NCBI RefSeq assembly: GCF_000203795.2
Contig: NW_006281105.1
Span: forward strand, 186,001 to 250,000
Source: Batrachochytrium dendrobatidis JAM81
Lineage: Eukaryota > Chytridiomycota > Chytridiomycetes > Rhizophydiales
Direction: 5' to 3'
DNA length: 64,000 nt
This document shows, one piece after another, positions 1 through 11,222 of the stretch. The position numbers and the translations under genes are program-made. The notes below the pieces were generated by a model, which saw only the letters and a list, made by a program, of their open reading frames with translations, was not told the DNA's origin and made no database searches. The stretch's first letter is position 1. Each line of letters opens with the position of its first letter.

Positions 1-1352
1 ACCAATTGCAAGATAGAAACGAATGAGTTCAGGCATAGTCACGCGATAGTGCTGTAACCGCTGCCGAATAGCAGGCAATGCGTCATCAAGACGTTTTCGA
101 CGAAGCAGCCGACTAGTGAGAATAGCATCAGGACATTGCAACGCCAAAACAGTATGTGGGACTCCAATCTAGTAAATCAGACGTGTCAGTACTAAATTGA
201 CGTAATCAACCTCATCTAGATTGATACAAGTGATAAACATACCTTTTCCACATAGTCTTCAGCCTGCTCGAGCGTTCGAGGATATCCATCAAGCAAAACA
301 CCCTTGACATTCTTGTCTAGATTAATAAAAAACCCACAAAGCAGCTCCATAACAATCTCGTTTGGCACCAACACCCCGGCAGCCACGCAGTTTTCAATAA
401 CCTGTCGACGTGCCTCCGCAGCCTTTTTCGTCGCGCTATGTGTAGTGGGTGAATCCATCGGAGTCGGAGAAACAGGATATGAAGTAGGTGTGTCCACATT
501 GGGTTTTGTGTTTGCAGTACTAAGTTTGGAAGGAGCAGGAACGGTGGCAATCTGAGAATCGAGTTTTGCAGCAGCAGTGGCAGCCTCGAGCGCTTCTCTG
601 ATTAGTTGTCCCGTGGATACATGAACAACATTGAAATTTTCAAGTAAATGAGTACATTGGACACCTTTACCCGATCCTGGACCACCCATAACAATCACAA
701 CCTTGAGATCCTTTCGAAGCTGCGCACCAGAGGGAAGTAGAGATGGTTTTTTAGGAGTAGGTTTAGAGCTATTAATGATGGGGGTGAGATGTCTAGGAAG
801 TGGGGTAGGAATCGGCTGAATCTGTGCAAGTGGGATAATAAGCGACATGTTTGAATTTAAAAAAGTGGCACTCGAAACAGACCGAGTGGGTAGATTTGGT
901 CTTGCTGCCGTAGCTCTATCTCTGACAAGAGAATCCTGTGCTGCAGTTCGAAGAGTAAAAGGATAGGCACGGTCACTCAACGAGTAATAGTCTACAGCTG
1001 GTAGTGGACAATCGTATTTTGGCTTATCACCAAGCCACCATGATCGATGTAACCAATTTGGTAATGAAAGATGGCGAGGATGAGAAGTAAGTAAAACGCC
1101 AGTAGGTTTGACGGCATAGTGGGGTGTACGAGGTATAAACCACGATGTCAGCCATCTAGTGAGGCTCGGACGGGTATGAGTGAATGCATAAGAATACGAT
1201 AATCGTAGGTGTTGCGATTGTAGAGCACTAAATGAGGACTGTGAAAAAACAGCAGCCTTTGTGATAGGTGGCCACAAAGCTACTGCAGCTGGTCTTTGGA
1301 AAGTCAATGCAGAAGGCATACGTATGAATTGGCGGATGGTGCCGCAAGGCAA
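1..1352 (-). CDS. Nucleoside monophosphate kinase (adenylate/UMP-CMP kinase type), 3' truncated by window edge
   Basis: Exons 243-1352 and 1-168 are joined by a 74-nt GT-AG intron in phase 0. The kinase part begins about residue 220 with the P-loop GGPGSGKG, followed by STGQLIREAL, the NMP-binding segment VLVPNEIV and the DGYPRTLEQAE motif. The second exon continues with CPDAILTSRLLRR and a short-LID region ending TMPELIRFY, which suits an AK1 or UMP-CMP kinase (phosphoryl transfer from ATP to a nucleoside monophosphate). Two oddities stand out. About 220 residues precede the P-loop and match no domain I know. A Pro/Ser/Thr-rich insertion of about 45 residues separates REAL from RRQVIENC inside the NMP-binding domain. 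An internal ATG at 848 would shorten the N-terminus, and a Met at 1319 could start a mitochondrial presequence. The substrate (AMP or UMP/CMP) cannot be decided. The C-terminus lies outside the window. Confidence 0.8.
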
Positions 1353-1536
1353 AAGGTTTCGGTCAGTTCAGTGGAGCTATAACAAGCTCGCCACAAGACA
1401 ACTAAAGGGGAAAGAATGGATTTGCGGTTTACTGTGAACTTGCCAGAGGATGGGTCACGAATAGGGTGTCAGGATCTATATCAATGCATATCCAGCTCAA
1501 CCCTTTTCTTTTAAGGGTCGCGTAATCTACAGCCAT

Positions 1537-1990
1537 ATTCACGCAAAACGGAACACTAAATCAGTCCAATTAGCTTCATGAAATGATAATTCACACCACA
1601 TAGCGAGTATTATTCTAGCTCATTACTCGACTGGTCTTGCTCATTCTTGTATAACTGAATGAGTGTCTAATCAGCATTCACATCCATTTCAGTTAATCTC
1701 TATTGTTTAATCTCTAATCATTCAGTGATTGACATGGAAACAACAGCTATAATCCCTTGAGCTAGACAAAAACGTATGAGATACAAAAAAACAAGTGTGT
1801 ACAATGTATGGTTATGCTAAATGAGGACAGTTTTAATTTAAAACTATAGTATACATCATACGATAAACGTTGTATTTACTCGAGAGTTAAAAATGTCAAT
1901 TTCTACTAGGAAAGCATAATGAATCATTCAACCAGTTTATTTCAAAAAAAAGTCATTGCAAGATACAAAAGTGGTTCATTCTGCGTGAAT
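1537..1990. repeat. MITE-like element, diverged copy
   Basis: Bounded by imperfect terminal inverted repeats: ATTCACGCAAAACGGAAC at the left and the inverse of ATTCACGCAGAATGAAC at the right. Internal blocks (ACTAAATCAG near 1553, AAACTATAGT near 1843, AATTTCTACTAGGAAAGC near 1898) match, in order, the better-preserved copy at 55494-55888, so both belong to one family in the same orientation. No transposase frame is present. Confidence 0.55.
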
Positions 1991-2932
1991 ACAACTTAGT
2001 GAACCACTTAAATAACATGAATCCCCATGACTTGAATTACTTTTGTCATGATTATCTGAATCTGTTGGTTTTGCCAGATTTAAAACATAATTGATATTCT
2101 GAATACTGGCACATCAAGACTTTTCAGAAACTCGATAGCAGAATTTAGATTAAAACAATGCAAAGGCAGCCAACCATTCTATATCAAAGTTACTTGTTAC
2201 TCTTGAACCCAACGAGCCTTGGTATTTTAGCTTGATGGTCAGTTTAGCCGCGCATTAGATGCTATAAACTTGCTCAACATTGACACGCTCAATGCTTCCG
2301 CTTGTTCAAACATTATTCCAGATATAAAAGCACCTGACTTGAACATATGTTGAAAGCTGAATCTAGTTTATGGTTCTCTAATATTGCTATTACAGCTACT
2401 TGTACTTCAGGACGCCAGGTTTCTACGCTTCATTTTTGTAGACCAGATATACCCAAACACGTTTATTAGTACACCTTTCATCTGGATATATTGGTGCATC
2501 TACAAGAGCACCCATACAAAAGCAATAAAGGCTGAACACTCGGTACCAAGACTTTCACGGCAGATATTCACAAGTGGCCCACTTGAATTTGATACCAATT
2601 GCAACTACACACCACAGCATTCACAAAAGTACAGCAGGTTCCGCATACACCTTGCTAAAACAGCATCCCCTATAGGTATGTAAAGACCCCATTGGTTAAA
2701 ACGAATGGCGGTGTTCAGCTAAATATATCGAATGTGTAAGGATATATGAGGGGAGAGTATTGTGACTCGAGTGGATTTCTCATCCAAACATTTACTGCCA
2801 CCTGTCGAGTCCGATTTTGTAGTTAATCTGAACGCCAATGGCTGAGCAGAATTGGGGCTGGGCCCGTTTGGTTGAAATGTTATGGATGTGTAATGAAATA
2901 ATTGGTATCAGCCAATTCGTTATTACAGCCAT

Positions 2933-3507
2933 ATTCATGTAAAATGAAACCTGTAGTCCTTGAAGACCGCCTCTTGCTTCAGAATAGACAATATTCGTTG
3001 CGCCTTCCTACTAAAAGTGGACTGCACTGCCTCTTCAATAGACCTTATTCTTGTTTCAAACAACGACCATCATATGATGCACAGTTGTAATTGAAATTAA
3101 AATTATTCCTTTCTCCACTTGGCATAGCCATATGCTGTACAATGACCCAATCTGAAACCAAATTCATCCATTGTAGTCCAGATATTGAGTTGTGCTGTTG
3201 TATGAGTACAGCTCCACTTCTAAAACATTGGATACATTCGCGCTCTAGTTCAAGAGAATAATCTTGGAAATGCCACTATAGATGCCAATCACCCAATGTT
3301 TTAGAATAGAGTTGATTCAACAAGGGTGGGATTGACAAACAGATGTTTGCTGATTTAAACATAAATGGGTACGGGGAAAAGGTCAGTGAACCAAACAGTT
3401 TACAAGGCATAATGATGACCAGTAAATTTGGTGGGAACTGGCACGAATTATTTCATGAGGCCGACAGTTATTGCATATCGGGCACCCTTGTTTTATTTTG
3501 CGTGAAT
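2933..3507. repeat. MITE-like element, diverged copy
   Basis: Left end ATTCATGTAAAATGAAAC and right end, read on the other strand, ATTCACGCAAAATAAAAC form imperfect terminal inverted repeats like those of the other copies. The block TATTCGTTGCGCCTTCCTACTAAAAGTGG near 2992 resembles the internal TGTTGCGCTTTCCTATTAG of copies at 54094 and 62128. The block CGCTCTAGTTCAAGAG near 3240 recurs near 45953. Confidence 0.5.
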
Positions 3508-4176
3508 ACGGCTATAATACTCGCAAGTTTCCAGAGCTGATTAGCTGTGCTGCAAAACAAGGGTTTACCACCCTTTGTATTAAAAATTAACATTGGTTAG
3601 CGCTAGAATTAAAACGATCTCACTTTACTCACCACATTTTTTGAATTGATATTTCCAACAGCAGCGTTGGTGGCCAACAATCTAATAGTGACGCCGCATT
3701 TTTATTTCTGCTGCAACTACCTACTGGTTAATCTTTTCCTCTTGAGCCATCTTGGGAAACTAAAGTACTAGCCGATCATCCGCATTCGGATAATTTGATT
3801 AAAGACCACTCTACAGTAGTCTTGAAGTAATTGGCAAACGGTTGTTCAGGTGACCAACGTTTGCAATATTTAATCGCCAGTGGTTAAAGCCCAGGCTCTT
3901 TATCTCGTTCAATCTATAGTTTCAAATAGAGCAGGTATGCATGTGCATTGAATAGACCAAAACGATGCATAGATTTTATTCATCTAATAGATATTGCTTT
4001 GTAATATAGCTAGGGCTGTAACCAAAGCGCTTTCGTTGAGTAATAATTAAGCATTGCAAATAAGGATTGCTGGATACTCGACAATTCACAACATAATTCT
4101 TAGAATGTTGCCGTACCCTACAAAATCTAAAAAGGAACAAACCCTGATACAACACACTGCTCGAGCCACAATATCA

Positions 4177-7099
4177 ATGGCAGAAGTTCAACCTCCCTTG
4201 TTGCCATTAGCTGCATTTGAACACGATGGTACGACTTGTATGTCAGAGTCATTGTTATCCACTCCAACGACCACCGCTTCGTCTTTTCCGTCCATGGATC
4301 CTGACATTCATGAGAATTGGTCAACCCCCTCATCTGATTCTCGGTCGTCGTTGCTCAACTCGTCGTTGGGTACTTCCCACTTACCCTGTGAATCTATGGA
4401 TACCTCGCATTCTTCTCCTAGCTCACTTTCGAGTCCTATACTGAGTGATACGGCTTCCATTCGCAATTCCCGTTTACTTGCTCATGATAATCTTGCTTCA
4501 GCGAGCAGTCATCCTGACTTGATTCTCGGCTCGTTCAATTCACATATTCCTGCCAACAACGTTATCCATCCAAGTGGCTTTAATCATCCATTAACATCCA
4601 CATCCGCCTCCTCTTCTTCCTCCTCGCTGTCTTCCCTGTTGGTCGGTGCCGATCCTCTCACCTCCCAGCTAGTTCCTCCTGCTGCCTCTGCTTTGGGTTC
4701 AATTCCTCTCAGTGCCATTCTTCAGCGGCTTCCTGGCGTTTGGTACATCATATTTCTAATCTTTGTTACCTTTGGTCCCGTCTACTCGCCTATCCTGTTT
4801 TCCTTTTTTTATCTTGTAATGCATGTCTTTTTTATCATCAATAATGTTCGCATGGCACTATCTGCTCGTACAATGTATCTTGCAGCCAAGTTGCATTCAT
4901 CAACAGATTGGACCGAAAAATACTGTCAGACTACTGGTGCCGCCTCTGCTGCTGACCCGTCTAGAGAATTGCCTCTTGATGATATCATGCATGTGGTGAT
5001 TGTTCCTAATTACAAGGAGGAAATGGAAACGCTTTGCGAAACCCTCGAAGTTTTGGCCAGTCATTCTCACGCATTGACTCAGTACAAGGTGATTTGATTT
5101 TCTACTTTGATTTTCATGTCAGCTTGATTTAACCATTTGCAATGTATAGATCTGTCTTGCTATGGAAGCCACTGAGGCAGGTTCCGATATTAAAGCACGG
5201 AAACTGTTGCGTCAGTTTCAGGACCAATTTTATGACCTTACTTTTACTATTCATCCTGCCGATATCCTTGGCGAGGTACGTGGCAAGTCCAGTAATGTTT
5301 CTTGGGCCGCACGTGAAATGGCTCATCGCTCCTCTCCTTCCACTCGAGCAAGAGAGATTGTAACAGTCATGGATGCTGATACCTGTTTTGCCCAAGACTA
5401 CTTTTCTGCCATCGCATATCACTATGCTGTTTCTAAACCCGCTGATCGCAAAATCACCATGTTTGCTCCGTGTACTGTTTTTGATCGGTACGATCTACAT
5501 TGCTGAAATAGTCTTGATTTATCTTGTACCATCCATTGAATAGTTACACATTCTTGTTGTAATGGAACTGTATATCGTGTTGACTAACAAGCCCATTTCC
5601 TTGATATTTACAGTAATGCAAGCAATGTTCCCGTTTTTGTTCGAACGGCCGATATGGTTTGGTCTGCAGGTGTAATGTCCAATCTGAGTCCCTCGTCTCC
5701 TATTAAAGTGCCTTGCTCAGCCTATTCTCTTTCTATGGATCTTGCCGTTGCTGTTGGATTTTGGGATACTGATCCTGGATCAATTGGCGAAGACATGCAT
5801 ATGTATCTCAAGTGTTTCTATGCTACCGAGGGTCGTGTTTTAGTTCATTCAATTGCTTCGCCTGCCTCTCAATGCAACATTCAAGGCAGTTCTTGGATTG
5901 ACACCATGCAGCAAAGATATACCCAGTCTAAACGCCATATGTGGGGCTCACTTGATGTTGGTTACATTGTTCGTCGTGCTTTATTTGCTCTATTTGCTCC
6001 TGGATATGATGCACCTGCTGGTCAGCTGCAGGAAGTTCCCTTGATTCGCTCAGAGGAAACTCGCGGTAGCCAAGATGTTCAGATATCAATCACTAATATG
6101 ATGCACTTGTTTCACCGTATCTTTGAAGCCAATATGATCATGGGACAAGTATTTATGCTTGTCTTTATCACATCCATCACCCTTCCTGTTGCAAATTCCC
6201 CTTCCCCATTCGCTGCTTCATTTTGGTCTCTCTTATCCGAACAAGAAGTTCATCCTTACGTTAGCCTGGCGGCAAGTCTTGGAGGATACATTCGCACCAT
6301 CTGTGCAATCCCCTTTATCGTTATGATTTATAATTATGAAAAATACTTTTTTTGGGTTTCTACTGAGCGATGGATCTGGTCGCTTCGGGAGCAAGTGCGT
6401 CCAGGTAGTGGCCAACGCGTACAACCCCTTGGAAAACGCTCACAGCTTGTTTCTACTCGCAATGTATTTAGCCTACTTGACTGGCTTGCACTTCCAGCGT
6501 GTGGCATTCTTTTCCTCGCATCTCCACAAATTCATGCGCAAATCCTTCAGCTCTTCACTGACCGTCTAGACTATGCAGTTGCATCAAAACCAACTCTTGC
6601 TGGAAAATCTGGCGCTCATCCGTCTGTTTCTTCTGGTTTAGTTCCCTTGGATGCTGTTGAAGTTATTCCACTCGAGTCTGTCCAACATCAAAACTCGCCC
6701 TCTATGATGGCACAGTTGTCAAAAGATGCTGCAGTGTCTTATACTTCTAATCACAATTCTGGACAATCTACTCTTACTGCATCCCGTACCAATACTGCAT
6801 CTTTAAAGCCTGCACCCCGAGGTGCTCGTCCGATGCAATCGCGAAACTCGATTGTATCTACTCAAGATTCAATCGACTGCATCAGTACTGTTTCATCGCG
6901 CGGTGACTCGGGGTTCTATGAGTTTGACGATTCTCATTTCCCTGCTGATGTACCACTTTCTCCATCACAATTCACTCCCGCCATGTGGAAACAGTATCGT
7001 CCTGCTCGATCTACTCTGTCTTCAGAGTGGAGCGACGGGGATGGAGATTTCAACACCTCACCCACGGGTAGCGCCAACTATACGTTGAACATTGAATGA
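4177..7099 (+). CDS. Membrane-bound family 2 glycosyltransferase
   Basis: Exons 4177-5088, 5150-5487 and 5614-7099 give 911 aa. A Ser/Thr-rich N-terminus (residues 1-180) is followed by a hydrophobic hairpin (about 185-225) and then a GT2 catalytic domain. The domain opens with HVVIVPNYKEE, has a DxD-type metal and nucleotide-sugar site (DAD, 379-381), an acceptor-site GED (475-477) and a QQRYTQSKRHMWG segment (about 516) where processive enzymes carry Q(Q/R)xRW. Three or four further membrane segments follow, then a 200-residue low-complexity Ser-rich cytosolic tail. This architecture suits a polysaccharide or glycolipid synthase acting at a membrane. It is not a classical fungal chitin synthase, because the canonical QRRRW is absent. 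I start at Met 4177; an in-frame ATG at 4054 would add 41 unconvincing residues. Donor and substrate are unknown. Confidence 0.8.
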
Positions 7100-7914
7100 T
7101 GAACATTGGTGTGTTTTTCAAATAGTTTTTGATATATACTTTTGTTGCTTCTGCCCATTTATAATACCGCAGTAATATCCTTGCCTAATGTCTTTACATT
7201 TGCTGGACTACAGCCTAAACCGTTTTCAAGCAGATAATTTGCTTCTCCTCATCTAACCCTTATTGCCTCGCTGTTTATCTCATTCTTTTTTTTATAGCCC
7301 GGCGTTATTCCGCCCTTCAACTCGCTCTTTGTGTATTACACAAGTCTGTTCTTATGGATCCAAATCAAACCTTTATTTCATTTGTGATAATAAATCGTCC
7401 TTTTGGGCCAGTGCCTCGAATCATCTTTCCAAGTGCAGATGATCCGATGGCTACTATTTGCTAATCAATTTAATGTGTAATAGAATTTGTTTACAAGGTT
7501 TAGTTGCCACTTTGACTTGTCTGAGTAACATTTACAGCTGCATTCATGTGAATGAGCCACTATCCTGCAGTGATTGCTCTTGAGCAATTGTTAAATACTT
7601 GTTTTTCTATTAGATTGATTTGATCAACCCGACAACCATCATACACTATACACAAGATTAAACTAGTGTTGAACTGAGATTTATGGATTTTAAATGTCGA
7701 TATTTTCAGTACAATTCATGCGTTGCAATCCAGTTTAAGAAACCAATCAAAATGTAACCATCATGCCAATCATCAGAAAGTCGGCCAATGAAAGAATTAG
7801 TATTTTCCAGTGAATTTAGTGTTAATTATTTCATGAAATTGACATTCTTGTTTTAGTATTCGATTGTGAATTCAACTGCAGTTTAAATATAATTCAAGTT
7901 TCTACAAGCCAGCA
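7100..7914. other. Intergenic, no feature seen
   Basis: Holds the 3' flank of the glycosyltransferase and the promoter of the Nup88-like gene. A short stretch near 7540 (CAGCTGCATTCATGTGAATG) resembles a MITE terminal repeat but has no partner, so I do not call an element. Confidence 0.5.
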
Positions 7915-10900
7915 ATGAACACTACTTGGATCGACTTATTGGCTCAACATCCAGCCATTGATTCTACTGCAAATGATACTAAATTAGAGCCTTCAACTCC
8001 TCTTACAAAGACTCAAAAACCACTCAATTGGGGTTTGGCTGATATATCGGCCATCTCGATGAATTCGGATTCTAATGCTACATTCGACACTTCTATATCT
8101 TATCTGCCTACTCCATCCAAACTCACAGCTACTACCAGCAATGATTTTAAAGAAATCCCTTGTTTTTTGGATGATATTGATGGTGTTACTTCTCATGCAC
8201 TGTTGGCTCAATCAGATGGAAACTTGTTCATGTGCTTAAATAAGAAATCTGGTACTCTTGTTAGACATATTGGGTTACGAGAGTGGAAGCGAATCTGTAC
8301 TAAAGCTACTACTGACGGTACAAATGAAGATATTCATGCAGTCTACAATCATGCATCATGGAAGGTATTCTATCGTTTGGTCTAGATCCAACCCTCCTAG
8401 TTTTTCTAGTCTATTTCTACTATTATTAACCAATGTATTGATTCAACTTTACATCGACACTTGTATTGCTAGGATCTTGTTATGCCTGGTTTGGATTTTA
8501 GGGTTACACAAATCCAGCTTAACCCAACTGGTCGTATCTTGGCATTGTGTGGTAAAAGATCGGTTCTTATTGCCGTGCTGCCCATCACACTAAAGTCTAG
8601 TGTTCAATCACTCGAATGCAAAACTCACAAAATATCCAACATCATCTCCACCAGCGATCATGTTCATTTTATTTCAAAATGCCATTGGCATCCTTTGAGT
8701 GACACGGGTGCTCATCTGGCTGTTTTGACTTCTGACGCTGTGTTGAGGATATATAATGTTGCATCAAGCTCAAAAACTCCTGAAAGTAGTATTGTTGTCA
8801 ATGGAGATGATCAAGAAATCAATGCTATTCAGTCTTCACAAGCCTGGACAAACCGACATCGATTCGGATCAAAAATGGACGATGGAGAAGCTGTTTCGTT
8901 TTGTTTTGGCGTCGATCAGTCTATGCTGGATCATGAATATGATGAAAATGACAAAATGACTCGGAGTAAAAGTGCTGCTTCTTGGTCGCCGTTTACTGTA
9001 TATGTATTGATGCGAAGCGGTGATATTTTCTCAGTATGCCCTGTTGCACCTTGTCGCATGCATCTATCTGCCAACTTTTTAAACTCTCTCAAAGTCGAAA
9101 CGGAGTTGGATTGGAGTATATCAAATACAAGTGATACGTTGGAACAATCGAGTTTCTATTGGCGATTGAAATGGATTCAAAATATTTTGGACCAGATGCC
9201 TATGCCGGATGATGACATGACTGCACATTTATCCAACATAAACTCTGACGAAAGTGATTTGTACAAGAATGCTGGAAAGACGAATACCTATTTTTCTTGT
9301 GACTTGCCCACTAGCATGAAACGATTGCAAGTCAAATCTTGCGGACCATATCTTGTCCAGCCGTGTGATCCTGCACACTCTTATGACAATGCATGTGATA
9401 TTGTGTGCATGCCTTCATCTGTTGGCGTCGTGTTTGTTGTATCGAGTGCGTGTGGTGTTGTTCAGATCTTGCTAGAAGTTGACCCTGTTACTCCATCTTG
9501 GAAACTTGACAATGTAGGTGTATAGACAACTATTTCAGTTTACTTTGGGTTTATACATCTTTAACCTTATTTTGTGTTATATAAAAATTAGGATACAGCC
9601 ATCAACACTTTAGAATCTGAATCCCCTGTTTTGGCACTACTCGAGACGATTGATTTAAAATATCCCAAAGAACTTACAGGATTGGATAGTGTATCTAAAA
9701 GCAAACACGCGGTTTCGACTGGTGATATTACTCTTTTGGCTGATCCCAAATATTTTGATATGTTTTATGCATACCATACAATGGGCGTGCACTGTATTAC
9801 TCTGCCAAATTTGGATTCATTGAAAAAGGGCGAAAGTATTGCAGTTGATGCGTGCAGTGTGCGGCATCTTGTTTTGCTGCAAAACAGTATTGCAACAAAC
9901 ACTAAGCAGGAGACCTCTAATCCGTATGTTGTTTTGAAAAATATAACATATGTTTTGGTTGAATGCTGATTGAATGTATTGTTGTCTAGTGTCAAGGCTG
10001 TGGTTGGGCTTACGATTCTTACTGAAAACGTGCTGGGATACAGCTATTTACTCATGACATCAAGTAATGAGATATACGGAGATGCGCTAGCATTGCGAGT
10101 TGTTTCCAACTTTCCATCTTTTCAAACAGACCTGTCAGCCACAGCAACTATCAAGGACATGAAATCACCATACAAGAGTGCCTTGGTGGATCATCCATAC
10201 CAGATGCCAAAATTTATTCAAAGCGGGTTTCCGCGACGTCCAAAACTTGTTGGACATGATGGAGATAAAAAAACGTACCCCGTGTTTATTAATCCCGATA
10301 GTATAGCCAATATAGCCAAACAAGCAAGTATTGTAAGTGAAGACTTGCAAATACTATACAATGCCAAAGGTGACTTGATTGAACAGTAAGTGCACACGAT
10401 TGAGATTGTTTCCAAACACAATAGCAATTAAAAGTATGCTAATTAAATTCTAAAAGTCTTGATCGACAAGTGCATGAGTATGCTCAGCAAATGACTATAC
10501 TCGATGAATGCACCAACAGAATAGATTCGCTTACAACCAAGCAGAGTTGCACTCATGATCGGATGAAGGCGGTTCGTGAACGGTATGCAAAAACCCTGAC
10601 CAAAGTGGATCTAATATTACAGATTTTGGTTGATCAGACACAGCCTGAGCTCAGTATAGCAGAGATCAAATGGATGCATGAACTACAAGGATGTCGGAGA
10701 GGGCTAAGTAGAGATGTAGCACCAAGTATAACCGAGGTAAATTCAATAGACTTGACTCATTCGAGTGATGAAACTGTATTATTTTATTAACTTGAAACTA
10801 TTATGACGTGTGTAGGTTGGTGAACGGGCCAAGGAAGTGATTAAAAAACAACAAGCGGATGATGTGCAGGAATCAATACAAAGGGCGGAGCGACAACAAA

Positions 10901-11028
10901 TGAGTGAAGTGTTGGGTAGCAGTCAGATTCTAAGGATCCGAAATGCACTTCATCAGGAATACAAGGTGATTTCATCGACAGCGATGAAGATGGCCCGCCT
11001 TGAAGCTGAAATGTCGGGTATGAATTAA
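7915..11028 (+). CDS. Nucleoporin Nup88/Nup82-like
   Basis: Six exons (7915-8364, 8473-9513, 9592-9923, 9990-10385, 10457-10736, 10816-11028) give 903 aa with every junction in phase. The N-terminal two thirds look like the Nup88/Nup82 beta-propeller: a conserved KCHWHPLS block is followed by LAVLTSDAVLRIYNV, and earlier by PGLDFRVTQIQLNPTGRILAL. The last about 200 residues are helical coiled coil (VHEYAQQM... to RLEAEMSGMN), as in the family, where this part assembles with Nup214/Nup159 and Nup62-type partners on the cytoplasmic face of the pore and supports mRNA export. An apparent stop at 9967 is removed by the intron 9924-9989 (GTATGT donor, CTGAT branch, TAG acceptor). Two RAE1 genes in the same window act in the same export pathway, but the linkage is probably chance. 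Confidence 0.82.
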
Positions 11029-11059
11029 GCTTCTTTATGAAACTGGCAATGCAAACATA

Positions 11060-11067
11060 CACGTGAC
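11060..11067. promoter_or_regulatory. CACGTGAC E-box in the nucleolin-like gene promoter
   Basis: CACGTGAC lies about 155 nt before the ATG at 11223. The same octamer lies in the divergent SDHAF2/thioredoxin promoter (49401), and CACGTGAT in the Sen15/mRpL1 promoter (16571). It is a bHLH (Cbf1/USF-type) core; its function here is inferred. Confidence 0.4.
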
Positions 11068-11222
11068 CTCGTAATTATACCTGAGGGCAGTTTGATATTC
11101 CAGCCAATCAAACGGCTCGAGTCTCGTGGCTTCAAGTCCAAATTTGACGCATAAATTCGAATTTCAAAAATCTTTTTTTTATCAAATTTTCTTTCTGCCT
11201 TATATTCATTAAACATCAAATC

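Larger units (their letters stand above)
1353..4176. other. Gene-free interval with two old MITE-like elements
   Basis: About 2.8 kb upstream of both flanking genes. The only structure I can support is two TIR-bounded elements (1537-1990 and 2933-3507, listed separately). The ORFs here are short, lack recognisable motifs and overlap the repeats, so I do not call genes. Promoters of the divergent kinase and glycosyltransferase genes must lie at its ends. Confidence 0.6.

Noticed and set aside
2384..3540. Three short + frames between the kinase and the glycosyltransferase
   Set aside because: Two overlap a MITE-like element, none shows a motif or splice partner, and composition is like intergenic DNA.
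9967..9969. Apparent in-frame stop in the Nup88-like gene
   Set aside because: It lies inside a well-formed intron (9924-9989, GTATGT...TAG) whose removal keeps phase, so the gene is not broken.
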